Origin: Pelagophyceae sp. CCMP2097
Taxonomy: Eukaryota; Sar; Pelagophyceae
Assembly (NCBI GenBank): GCA_026770575.1
Contig: MU657167.1
Location: forward strand, 757,084 to 821,083
Length of the DNA stretch: 64,000 bases
Direction of reading: 5' to 3'
Within the stretch, counting starts at the first letter, position 1, and every line of letters starts with the position of its first letter. Positions 40,269-50,354 of the stretch are shown piece by piece. The notes under the pieces are model-generated. The model was not told the origin of the DNA, did no database searches, and worked only from the letters and a program-made list of their open reading frames with translations. The translations under genes and the position numbers were made by a program.

Positions 40269-42573
40269 ATGATCGCGGCCGCGTTCGCCGGCGCACCGCT
40301 CTGCGCCTGCGTCTTGGACGCGCGCGGCCGCGTCGTTGAGGCGAACGCGCTCTTCGAAGAGCAGGTCGGCGCAAAGTACAAATTCGCCGGCTACGCCTTT
40401 GAGCACGTGGGCGCCGAAGAGGCCGAGGTCGTGCGCCTCCGCGAGGCTTTGGACGGCGCGCGCGAATCGGGCCGAAGGCGCAAGGTCCGAGACGTCAAGT
40501 GCCTCGTTTTGGGCGACGGCTTCCCCGTGGCCAAGCACTTCGACTGGTCCGTCTCGAGCCTCGACTGCGAAGGCGGCCTCTGCCTCGTCGGAGAGCTCGT
40601 CACCGAAGTCGACGGCCAGCAGCGCGAAAAGGACGCCGAGCTCCTCGACTTTTTCCAGAACGCGCCCATCGCCATGCACTGGCTCAGCGCCGACGGCATC
40701 ATCCTCTGGGCGAACAACACCGAGCTCCGCGTCTTGGGCTACACGGCCGAGGAGTACATCGGGCAGCCCATCATGAAGTTTTGCCCCGACGAGACGGAGA
40801 TGGTCCTCGAGATCTTCAAGACGCTCGGCTCGGGCGCGTCCATCAAGGACGTGCCCGTGCAATTCCTCGCCAAGGACGGCCGCGTCGTCCCGCTCCTCAT
40901 CGACTCCAACGTCAACTACACCAAGAGTGGCGACTTTAACCACACGCGCTGCTTCATCCGCGACGACACGGGCCGAAAGGTCAAGGAGGCGCGCGCCGAG
41001 CTCATGGTCCAGGAGCTCAAGCGGTCGGCGGAGCGCGGCGCCGCGCCGGCCTATTGAAAACCCTGACCGGGCGCGACGGTGGAGAGCCGGGGGACGACCG
41101 CGGGCAGACCGCCTTTTCTTTAGGCTCTTCGACGCGTTCGTCTCCCGGACGCTGCACCAGGTGCGGACGCCGTGCCACGTCGTTCTGGCCGATTTAGATC
41201 GGCTGCAGCACGGCGACGTGCCGCGCGGCGAGGCGCGCGACGCTTTGCGCGAGGCGTCGCAGCTGCTGGAGCACATGATCGGTATGACGTCCGACGTTTC
41301 CGATCTCATGCGCTTCGAGCAGGGCGCGTCTTTGAAAGTGCGGCGGACGGGCGTCGACTTGAACGAGCTCGGCCGAGCCGCCGTGGACCTTGCGCAGCCG
41401 CTGGTGAGAGCGGGAGTCGACCTCGCTTTCGACTTTAGCGAGGGCGGTGGATTTTTGCAGACCGACGACCTCGTCCTCATCCGCATCCTGACGCACCTCC
41501 TCAAGAACTCGGCGGCAGCCACGGCGCAGGGCCGCATCGTCCTCCGTGTCGCGCACGTGGCCACGGGCGTGACCATCTCCGTCGAGGACTCTGGCAAGGG
41601 CCTCGACATGACCGACCTGCAGTTCTCGCAGCGCTACTCGGCCGACTTGCGCGCCGTCGAGGAGATGACGCTCGAGGCCGCGCTGAGCGCGCGCAGTAAG
41701 CTCGAGGCGGACCTCCTCCTGGACAGCGGCAACGAAGGCCTCGGCATCGGCCTCTCTTTGAGCTATTTGCTCGTCCATTCCCTCGGCGGCGAGCTCCAGG
41801 GCGAGAGCGTACTCGGGCAGGGCACGCGCTTCTGGTTCCACCTGCCGCGCGACGCCGACGAGCGCGGCGCCGATGCGCCGGCCCAAGTCTACCGGCCGGC
41901 GCACTACGACAGCAAGGCGCTGCCGAACCCGCTCGCCGTCGGCGCCGTCGGCGCCACGGCGGCGGCGGCTGGCGGCGCGCCGGCGCCGCGCGTGGCGGTC
42001 CCGTCGTGGGGCCTCTCCGCGCGGCGGTCGCTCTCGGACTTTGAGGCGACGGCGGCGCCCGTGCTGTCGCAAAACGCTGTAACGGGTAAGTTCACCTACC
42101 AGGCGGCCAAGGCCGACGTGGTGCGCATCACGCAGTGCGGCGTCTTCGAGGCGACCAAGGTGCCGCACGTCTTAATCGTCGAGGACTCGCCGCTCTGCGC
42201 CAAGGTGCTCTCCAAGATGCTCGCGCGCGCTGGCTGCACGTCCGACGTCGTCGGCGACGGCGCGCGCGCCGTCGCCGCCCTCGGCGCCGCCGCGGGCGAC
42301 TACGACCTTGTTTTGATGGACCTGCGAATGCCCGTGATGGACGGCTTTGAGGCGACCCGCATCGCGAAGCAAAACTTGGGCGTCGCCATCCCCATCGTCG
42401 CGGTGACGGCGGAGTCGTCGTTTGAGACGCAGGAGCGGTGCGTCGACGTCGGGTTTGACGACTTTTCTCCAAAGCCCATCAAGCTCCAGGCCCTCCTCAA
42501 GCTCCTGGAAAAGCACCTCACCGGACTCGTCGCCCCGCCCTGCGCCGGACTCGCCGCCGCCACGTGCGTCTGA
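40269..42573 (+). CDS. Soluble PAS-PAS hybrid histidine kinase, 734 residues
   Basis: Exons 40269-41023 and 41124-42573 (100-nt intron) give an intact frame. Two PAS-type sensor domains (about residues 1-110, and 120-240 with FFQNAPIAMHWLSADGIILW) precede a dimerisation domain with the H-box LHQVRTPCHVV (phospho-His). The ATPase domain has an N-box ILTHLLKNS, G1 DSGKGL and G2 GLGIGLSLS, then GQGTRFWFHLP. A receiver domain follows: HVLIVEDSP, the phospho-acceptor Asp in LVLMDLRMPVMDG, VTAES and the Lys in SPKPI. All key residues are present. No membrane span is seen, so it senses a cytoplasmic cue; no Cys that would mark a LOV flavin site is evident. The output partner is unknown. Confidence 0.92.
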
Positions 42574-43027
42574 TAAAAGGGTTTTTATGAACTTTGGAGG
42601 GGCGGCGGCCCGGAGAGGCCCGTCACGTCCCGTGGTTCGAGGCGTCTGTCGCGGGCCACGTCGTCGAGCGCGGGGGGTTCGCGCGCTCTCGGGGGGCTCG
42701 GGAGGCCGTCGGCTGGCATGGGTCGGGTCGCGAAGGGTACGATAACTTTGCGGCGGGGGCGTTGATACTTAAGTACGTGACGGCCCTCGCCGTCGGCGCT
42801 GCGGTCCCACCCGAGCGCGAGCTGGAAGAAGCGCTTCTTCACCTGCGCTGTGGCCCGGTCTGGCGCGACGAGACGTCTGCGGTCGAGCCGGTCGCGCGCA
42901 AGAACCTGATCGGAACCATGGTCGGAACGAACGTCTGGAACGAACCTTCGTCGCCGAAGTTTAGCGAAAATGTAACAGAGCGCCCCGGCGTCCTTCTTGG
43001 CCCCCGTCGTTGCCGGCTCCTCGCGCC
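42574..43027. other. Interval without an assigned gene
   Basis: Open frames exist on both strands (on +, GREGYDNFAAGALILKYVTA near 42722; on -, RSVTFSLNFGDEGSFQTFVP near 42960), but neither shows a family motif and neither can be preferred. It probably holds the 3' flank of the kinase and the promoter of the YHYH gene. Confidence 0.5.
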
Positions 43028-46000
43028 ATGGCCCCGGTCCTCCGCGCCGCCGCGCTTCACCTCCTTCTCGCCGCGGCGGCGGCGTCGGACTGCGACGAGT
43101 GCGGGGGGTCGGCGACGTATGGGGAGCGCATCTCAACGTCCGGTGGATACCGACTCCGCACCGTAAACCGCAGCGCCCGCCCCGAAATGCACCTGCGCCG
43201 TCGCGGCGCCCCGGGGCGAAAGGCCTCTGGGGGGCACAGAGCCGCCAACGCATCGACCATGTCCCCCGGAGGCGACGTCGAGCAAACGTACAACGTGTAC
43301 GTCTAGAAACCTCTAGGTGACGACTTCGGGGTGTCCGAACCACTACAGCCTCTGCACGGGCCTGGGCCCGGGTCCTGTATGGTTTCGACGGCACCCCGCG
43401 CATAAGAGGGGTCCCGGCCGCGCGGGGCGCCACAATCCCCTTCAGATGCCCTCTGCGCGGGCCCTCTGCAAGGCCTGCGGGCCTATAGTTTGCCCGTTCG
43501 AGGCCGCGCCCTCGAGACGGACTTTGGCATATTTTCCTCTCCCCGCACGCTGGACGGGCCGAGACGGGCCCTCCTCGACGGGCCCTCCTCGACGGAGCCC
43601 TCGATACCGGGCCCTCGATACCGGGCCCTCTGTACGGCTCCTCTGCGCGGGCCTTCTTGAAGGGCCCTCTGTAAGGGCCCTCTTGAAGAGCCCTCGATGA
43701 GGGTCCTCGATCAAGGGCCCTCGAGACGGTTCTTCTCTACGGCCCCTCGAGGCAGGCCCGCTGTACGGGCCCTCTATACGGGCACTCGAGACGGGGCGCT
43801 CGAGATGGGCGCTTCTCGACGGAGCCTTTTCGGCCCCGGCTCCTCTGCGCGGCCCCTCTTGAATAGCCCTCTGTCCTCTCAGAGGCCCCGGGGTGATCCG
43901 CGCTCTAGGCAAGCCGGGCATCGGCGGCTGCGGCGGCGTCGGCGAGGAGGGCTCGGCGTCGGAGGCCGTCGACCAGGAAAAGGTATTATATGAATTCCTA
44001 TAGAGGGATGGTTTCCGTCGAGGCGTTCCGACGCGCCCCGATAGGTGCTCCTCATCCCGGCGGCGCCGGTCATCGCGTCGTCGACGACGAGCGTCGAGTG
44101 CCAAGGCGGCGAGATCGGCGTACGTCGAACCGTACGTTCCAAGTACGCTCTAGAGTATTCGATAGGTGTCGTTGAACGGTGTCTCCATCTTCTCCGCCTA
44201 CGTCGGCGGGACCTGCGACCTCGTCGACGTGCGTCGCTCGTCGACGAAACGGGTGACTCTGGGAAGGGTTGCTTTGGTAAACGCGCCGCTTTGTGGAAAT
44301 TTATTTTTAACGAGCTTAACCATTCGGTAAAAAAACTAGCTTTTCCGCTTTGGGACGCCCAGAGGCGGACATCGCCAGAGGCGCGCCGAGAGGCGCCTTT
44401 GGGCGGCGCCGGCCCAGAGGCGGGCGCCCGAGGGCGGCCAGGGGAGAGGCCCGGAGGCGGTCCATTGGGACGAACGTCGGCGGTCCGTCCGTCGGCGGTC
44501 CGTCCGCCGGCGGTCCGCCCCGGAAAGGCCCCTCGGCGGCCCCTCGGCGGCCCCGCGGCGGCCTTGTACGCCGCTCGTCCGACGGAGGCTGGACCGAGCC
44601 GACGCCTCTCCGGCTCTGTGGGATTCAGTCTTTGACAGCCCTCGATGGACTCGACGGTCCCGACCCCTCGGCGGCCTTGGGAGGCGAGCTCAGGCGCCCT
44701 TTGGCGGCTCCGAAGGCGACCTTGCGCGCCTCCGTCGCCCGGCGGACTTGGGGACGGTCCCTCGGCGGTCTTCTCTGGCCTCTCTCGACGGCCTCGAGAA
44801 AGTCTCTCCGCGACAAACGTCCTCCAAAGGCCCCTCTCGACGGACAGTCCTATAGGGCCCCTCGTCGGCCCCGTGCGGCCCCGAGACGGCTCCATCGATG
44901 GCCCCAAAGGCGGTCCCACACGGCCGCTCGACGGACGGTCCTCGACAGACCCTCGGCGGATAGTCCTCGAGGACCCCTCGAGCCTTTCGGGGGCGGCCCC
45001 GCACGCCCTCGCCTCGGTGTTTCCGACGGAGGCCGCCCCATGCTGCACTCGAGGGCCTGCGACGCCGCCGTTACCCGACAAGAGGCCGGAGACGGCGCGC
45101 TCGCCCCGTGGTGCATCACCTCAGAGGTCCTTGAGCCCGGCCTCGGCGGCCCTTGGACGTGGCCCCGGAAAGCCTCTTTGAAAGAGTCCTCGACGGTCAA
45201 AAACGATTGCACCGATGGCATTCCGAGAGGAATCGTAGAGGAATCGTAGAGGAATGCCCACGTGGCCTCGAGGCGCACGCGATTAGGTCGACGACGACGA
45301 AAGCGAGTGGGACGCCGTGGCCTCGCACTCTGACTTTCCGAGAGCATTCCCTCGAGGAACCCCCGACTAGGCGAGTGGACGGCCTTTGACTACTGCGGCG
45401 GCCACTCGGAGAGGACGGGTGCGTCGCTGCCTCGAGGCTTCCCTAGAGGATTTCCCTTTGTCCATGCGACGACTTCCGACGCCCCGCCCCGCGGAGGCGC
45501 CGGGCGGCGACGCGGACTCGCGCAAAGAGGCCCGGCGGGAAGCGGCGCGGCCCCGTCGAAGGCCCCGAGGCCGGGGCGCGGTCAAAGTCTGGAGGTGGAC
45601 GACTCGAAGAGGGCCCCGTATGATGCTCGACGGTCTCGGGTTGCAACCGGACCCGGAGACGGAATCGGGCAACTCGGAGACGCCCACTTTCCTCGCGTAT
45701 TCTCGATCGGATTCCCGAGAAGTCACCTAGGCAATTACCACTACCACTTCCCTCCGAGCTGCCTCGTCGCCCAGGCCACGGCGCTGGACCCGCAGGTCGG
45801 CGGCCACTCGCCGCAAGTGGGCTGGGCTCTCGACGGGTTTCCCATCTACGGCCCGTTGGGCCCGTCGGGCGTTGCGGCGCGGCATTCGGCGCAGGGGTGC
45901 GCGGGCGACTACTGCCTGGACGACTGCGGCGGCATCGAGCAGGTGCGTTTGGAATTCGTTGGGCTTTTGGGGGGTATTTGGAAATGGGCCCTCGGGAGGA

Positions 46001-48626
46001 TGCTTCTCGACGATGCTTCTCAACGATCATCCTGGGCGGCGGCCGGCCGAGCGACGGCAGTGGGATCGGCGCGACGGCGGTCCCTCGAGAGATGCCTATG
46101 GACGGGCCCTCGAGACGATGCCTCGAGACGGGCCCTCGAGACGATGGCTCCGGACGGCCCCTCGAGGCGATGCCTCGGGGCGGTCCTCCTCGCCGGACGG
46201 TCCCTCGGCAACGGCCCCCCGAGGCGGCCCTTGGAGGCAGCCCTCTCGAATATGGCCGACCCGGACCGAGCGGCGGCAGAGCGCGGTCCTTGTCGGGCCC
46301 TTCTTCGCGGCCCCTCTGGCGGGTCCCTTGCCGACCCTTTTTGGCGGTCCTTGTCGACGGTGCAGGAGGGCTCCTCGAATCGGCCCCTTCTCAAACGGGC
46401 GCGGATCTGAGAACCTTTTTTTGTAAATTCCCCGGGTAAAAGACCTCTGGATTCCTCTGGAAACTCGGAATTCCTCCCCGGGTAAAAGACCTCTGGACGA
46501 AACCTCTTTGATGACGATGGACCGGCCCTTTTCACGGCCCCTCTATACGGACGCGCCACAATACGGCCGACGCGGACCGAGCAACGGCAGTGGCAACGTG
46601 GCCGAAAAGGCCCTCCCGAGGAGACGGCCCTTGGAGAAGGCCCTTGGAGAAGGCCCCTGGAAGCCCCTGGAAACCCCTGGAACCCCCTCGACGAGGGAAA
46701 CCCCTCGACGAGGTCCCTCGTCGAGGTCTCTCGAGGCGGCCCTTTGATTCAAGACTTGGACCACGACTTTTGTATGGTTCGTTTTACAAAAGAAGACCGA
46801 GACTTGGACCCAAACCGAGAAAGTCTCGAAACCCGAGGTAAACCCCTCTCGAAATAGGAGTTCGCCGCCCTCGACGCCTTCAAGTACCGCTACTACTTTA
46901 CCGGTGCGAGGGGATCCCGTAGGATGCCGCAGGATGCCGTCGGATGGTACTAGGCGCCACGTCGGACCTCGCCTCCCTACCGGCCAACCCAAAGGTTTGA
47001 CCCCTCGCACTTTTGTATGGTTCGTTTTACAAAAGAAGACCAAACGCACCCAATAGCCCGCGTCGACGGACTACCCCTTTGGCCTCAAGTGCTACGCCGG
47101 CTGCACCTGGAGCGAGCTCGAGGCCGCCGACGAAAAATGCGCAAACGGTGCGGCAATCGGGGCGCGCGCCGGCCGACCTTTGCAAGCCAGGAGCGAAGAA
47201 CGATGCTCCGACGGCCGAATGAACAACGGCCCCTGGATGGTCCGAGAAAGGGGGTCCTCTCCGCCCCCGAGAACGCCCGCATACGACCACGTACTGGGCC
47301 TCGGCCCTCCCTCGGCGCGCCCTCGAGGGGCCCTCGTTTGCCCGAGAAAAAGTCGCAACGAGGTCCGGAGCCGGACCTCTCCGATCCGGCTGGGGCCGGG
47401 GCCGGAGACGGATCCACCGACTGACGCACCCGGCCCCCGACGCCCCCTCTCCGGTCCACCCGGAGCACTTTGAACGTCTTCCACGGTCCTCTGAGGGTCC
47501 GGTCCGGCCCCTCGACGGCCTTTAGGAGACGGGCCTCGACGGCCCCTCGACGGTCCGGCGGGGGGCGGCAACCTCTCCCAGACTGCCTGCGGTCCCTCGG
47601 CGGGCCGGAGACGGTCCTCCGAGCCGACAGTCCTCCAACCTTGCGAATGTGCTCTTGTTGCCCGGAGGCGGCCCCCAGGGCCCGGAGGCGGTCCCCAAAG
47701 CGGACCTTTCGGGACGGACATTGAGGCAGACCTCGGACCGTGTACCGAGACAAACCCTTTGGTAAACCCTAGAGTCAGCCTCCCCGAAGAGCCGCTTGCC
47801 AGGGCCGTTTCCCGAGCGGCCCCGCGCCCAGCTAGGCTTCGGCGGGCGCCCCCGCCGCCCGTCCTCTGATTGTACTCCACCCCGCTCAGTCAAAGAGGGC
47901 GCGCAGGAAACAGAAATAGGCGCCACGGGCGTCGCGGACGACTACGCCGCGGCGGCCCACGCCGGCTTCACGGCCGCCTACATCCCCGCCGAGGCCCAAG
48001 CCGCGGGCCTAACGTGCGCGGCCACGGAGGCCAAAACGCCCGCGCCGACGCCCGCGCCGATGACGGACCCGACGTCGCCCGCGCCGACGGCGACGGCGGC
48101 GCCCACATCCGTCCCGATCGCGACCCCGACGGCAAACCCGAATGCCGCCTCGACGGCCCTGCCCACGTTCGCCGGCGCGGCCCCGACGACTGTGCGCGGC
48201 GCGGCGACGTTTTTGGGCATGACCGCCGCAGCCGCCGAGGCCAACGCTGGGGTCTTTGAAGCCGGCGTTTCGACGGTGGCAAACGTCGCCGCCGACGCCG
48301 TTTCCGCGACGTCGTTCACGGAGTCGACGGCGGCTTCGAACCGGCGCCTCGCGTCCGGCTTCGGTTTCCGGTTTTCAATTTCGACCAGCGCCGCCGCCGC
48401 CGCGGAAATCGTCGCGGCCATTGCCGCCGCAGAAACAAACGACCTGGACGCCGCCGTGGCCGCCGCGGTCGTCCGACTCGCCGCCGACGCGGAAACGTTC
48501 GCTGACCTGGTGACGGTGGACATCGCCGAAGCGACGGTCGAATACGACACCGTCTCCTCGTCCAAACGCGACTCGACGCCAATCCTCGCGGCCGCCGCCG
48601 CCGCGCTCGTCGCGTGCGCACTCTAG
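43028..48626 (+). CDS. Secreted YHYH-domain protein with repeat-filled introns, 572 residues
   Basis: Twelve exons: 43028-43300, 43317-43371, 43909-43982, 44045-44119, 44166-44228, 45287-45306, 45357-45418, 45731-45942, 46858-46903, 46954-46994, 47057-47147 and 47920-48626. All phases agree and the sum is exactly 573 codons. The signal peptide is MAPVLRAAALHLLLAAAAA. YHYH-family landmarks follow in order: SGCPNHYSLCTG, GCGGVGEEGSASEAVDQ, GVSLNGVSIFS, FDYCGGHS, NYHYHFPPSCL, GWALDGFPIYGP, CLDDCGGIEQ, FKYRYYFTG and YPFGLKCYAGC. A Thr/Pro/Ala linker follows, then an Ala-rich helical part ending in a hydrophobic tail (ILAAAAAALVACAL), perhaps a GPI-anchor signal. YHYH proteins are extracellular; their biochemical role is not known to me. 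Exons 6 and 7 are the least certain. Confidence 0.85.
43372..43908 (+). repeat. Repeat-filled intron 2 of the YHYH gene
   Basis: 537 nt of degenerate units such as GGGCCCTCGAGACG, GGGCCCTCTGTACG and CCTCGATACC, spaced about 10-15 nt apart. The + strand is pyrimidine-rich and the array keeps one orientation. No exon is hidden in it. Confidence 0.8.
44229..45286 (+). repeat. Repeat-filled intron 5 of the YHYH gene
   Basis: 1,058 nt. After an AT-richer start (to about 44340) it becomes units of GGCGGTCC, GGCGGCCCCTCGG and CTCGACGG, again in one orientation. It ends with a short TAGAGGAATCG direct repeat near 45225-45252. Confidence 0.75.
45419..45730 (+). other. Intron 7 of the YHYH gene
   Basis: 312 nt, GTGCGTCG donor and CACCTAG acceptor. 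GC-rich, with less regular CTCGA-containing units than introns 2, 5, 8 and 11. No coding piece was needed from it. Confidence 0.6.
45943..46857 (+). repeat. Repeat-filled intron 8 of the YHYH gene
   Basis: 915 nt, with units of GGGCCCTCGAGACGATG, GGCCCCTCGAGGCG and CCTTGGAGAAGGCC. CCCCGGGTAAAAGACCTCTG occurs twice (near 46430 and 46475). The hairpin repeat at 46767 lies near its end. Confidence 0.75.
46767..46798 (+). repeat. 32-bp hairpin repeat, copy 1 (intron 8)
   Basis: CTTTTGTATGGTTCGTTTTA and the next 12 bases form an 8-bp stem (CTTTTGTA with TACAAAAG). An identical 32-bp copy is at 47010-47041. Confidence 0.75.
47010..47041 (+). repeat. 32-bp hairpin repeat, copy 2 (intron 10)
   Basis: Exact copy of 46767-46798, filling half of the 62-nt intron between exons 10 and 11, close to the acceptor. 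Confidence 0.75.
47148..47919 (+). repeat. Repeat-filled intron 11 of the YHYH gene
   Basis: 772 nt of CCTCGACGG, GGCCCTCGAGG and GGTCCGG-type units, one orientation as in the other long introns. Acceptor AAATAG directly before the exon that encodes GVADDYAAAAHAG. Confidence 0.75.
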
Positions 48627-50075
48627 TCGCCGCCGTCTCCGGCCCCGCGCCGCGCGCAAAAGCGCTTGCAAAAGCGCCCGCGCGGCTTGCCGCTCGACGT
48701 CGTCCTTTGCACCGCGACATTAAACCGACTCGCCGCTGCCTCTGAATACGGGGGGGCTCCTCGTCGCCGCTAAAGATGCGTGGGCCCAAGAGGGGATGCC
48801 CGGCGGGCCGTCGCGAAGAACGGCGGCCGGGCCGCGAGCCTCGGAGGACGCCTTCGCACGATGCGAGAGTACATGTAGTATCATGGTCACCAAACACGTT
48901 GGCTCTTCGGCCGCGTTGGTCATGAAGCCGAATGGGGGGCACGCCTACGCCAAGCCCCGTGCCGCGCCGACGCAGGGCCGCCCCTTGAAATTTATTTAAA
49001 GACCAATAATAATTATTAAAATAATCAAAGCTTACTTTCAAAGTACAATTGTAGGAGAATGCGCGCGCGCCCGGGGGAAACGCCGTGGCTCAATCGTCAG
49101 GGCACTCTGCTGTCGCATCGATGCGGCAGTCAATTAGAGTCTACCATTCGAGTCCACAGGCGTGTGACACGCTGGCCAAAGCGTCGTGAAAGCCCCCCCC
49201 GTTCGCCCGTGAAACCCCTCGGGTCGGGACTTCGGTCGGGAGTGCGTCAAGTCAAAGTGATTACTTGCTTTAAAGTCCGAACAGGCGGCGTTAATCAGCC
49301 GAAGTGCGCCAGACCTACAGGCAACAATCTCGAGGCAGCCCTGGCGACGATATTCTAAGATGCGTCGCGAGAAAAAAAGTGGCCTCAGACCATCGTAGTC
49401 TATAAGAAGTGGGTATCGATCAGCGGATAATCAGGCATACGCTCATCTTGCGTCATCAGGGGCCCCTCGACTTTGCCAGAGTTCAGACGCGGCGCGGTAC
49501 GTGCTGGATTACGTGCGGGACGGGCGCGGCGATTCCGTCAGCCGACCTAAAGCGCCGCCGTGAAGATCCTTTCGGGGTCTCGGGCTCGGGCGGGGGCGCC
49601 TCTCTGGGATGCCTCGGATAGCTTAAACTCTACACGGCTGTTCAGAGGATTGACAGATTAGAAATCTTATGTGAGTCTCGTCAGCGACGTCCCCTCTAAC
49701 AACTAAGGCAAAGGACGCCGGGGCGTGCGACTGCGGCTCTTTTGCGCGGGCCCTTCAACGCGTTGGCGGGACCTAGATGTCGCGAAGCTTTCCCAGCGCA
49801 CCGGGCAAGTTGTCTGTTCCGGCGTCAGAATATACTAGGCTGTGCTGTTGCTGCCTCGCGATGAACAAAGGCCCAACTGTCAAGGTCCCGTCCTGACGTG
49901 TATAAGAGGCAGCGCGGGGGGGGGGGGGGGTGGAGGAAGGGAGCGCACCTCGACTTCGTTCGCTAGATCTCGTCGCAAGTTGCGAAGAGTTGGCTGTATT
50001 GAATGAGCGAGATTCCTGGCGAAAGTTTACATCACTGGCGAATTGGCGATTGGCGAATGTTCCATCAACGGCAAC
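48627..50075. other. Intergenic region without a recognised gene
   Basis: No convincing ORF. It holds a tRNA-like unit (49082), a stretch of AT-rich bases near 49000, and a run of 15 G at about 49916-49930. The run directly follows TGACGTGTATAAGAGGCAG, which differs at three positions from the Tn5 mosaic end. Confidence 0.6.
49082..49162 (+). other. tRNA-like sequence with A- and B-box (possible SINE head)
   Basis: GCCGTGG at the start can pair with CCACAGGC at the end (one bulge). TGGCTCAATCGTCAGG resembles a pol III A box and D-arm (GCTC with GGGC), and CATTCGAGTCC resembles a B box with one mismatch. The middle folds as CTGC/GCAG with an enlarged loop holding CGCATCGATGCG, so a normal anticodon loop is absent. 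This suits a decayed tRNA or a SINE promoter. Confidence 0.35.
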
Positions 50076-50349
50076 ACAGAAAAGGGTCGGGGCGGTCCAC
50101 GCCGCGAGCGACGCGCGGCAAGACGCGCGGGAGCACGCGTACGAACGCGCGAGCGGGCCCAACGTCCACGGCGGCGGCGGCGACGCTTTCGTCGGCCGCG
50201 GCTAGGCGGCTGGGGCTGCTTGCTGGTGACCTGGCGCCCGTCCGTCGCCTCCGCCTCCGAACTTCCCCTTCCCCCATTTCCTTTTGCGATTGCCCCGCGC
50301 TGTTTGAGGATTTGATTCAATAGTCAGTAAATTTAAACAGAAAAGGGTC
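50076..50349 (-). mobile_element. Non-autonomous element E, copy 2, with 13-bp direct repeats
   Basis: The interior (50089-50336) is flanked by perfect direct repeats ACAGAAAAGGGTC at 50076-50088 and 50337-50349. On the minus strand it matches copy 1 (6548-6710) along about 165 bp, from TTTACTGACTAT through GCGGCCGACGAAAGCGTCGC, and carries about 80 further bases at the far end. It abuts the 3' end of the ankyrin-FN3 gene. The flanking repeats differ in sequence and length from those of copy 1, as independent insertions would. Confidence 0.65.
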
Positions 50350-50354
50350 CTTGC

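Noticed and set aside
43442..45081. Minus-strand open frames with repeated PSRG and EGPSRR motifs
   Set aside because: They arise from the intronic repeat of the YHYH gene read backwards and do not align with any domain.
44350..45249. Plus-strand open frames inside YHYH intron 5
   Set aside because: Arg/Gly/Pro low complexity produced by CGG and CCTCGG units; the exons on each side join in frame without it.
49896..49930. TGACGTGTATAAGAGGCAG followed by 15 G, resembling a Tn5 mosaic end plus homopolymer
   Set aside because: Three mismatches to the mosaic end make adapter carry-over unlikely, since library remnants are normally exact. Kept only as a note; raw reads over the poly-G run would settle it.
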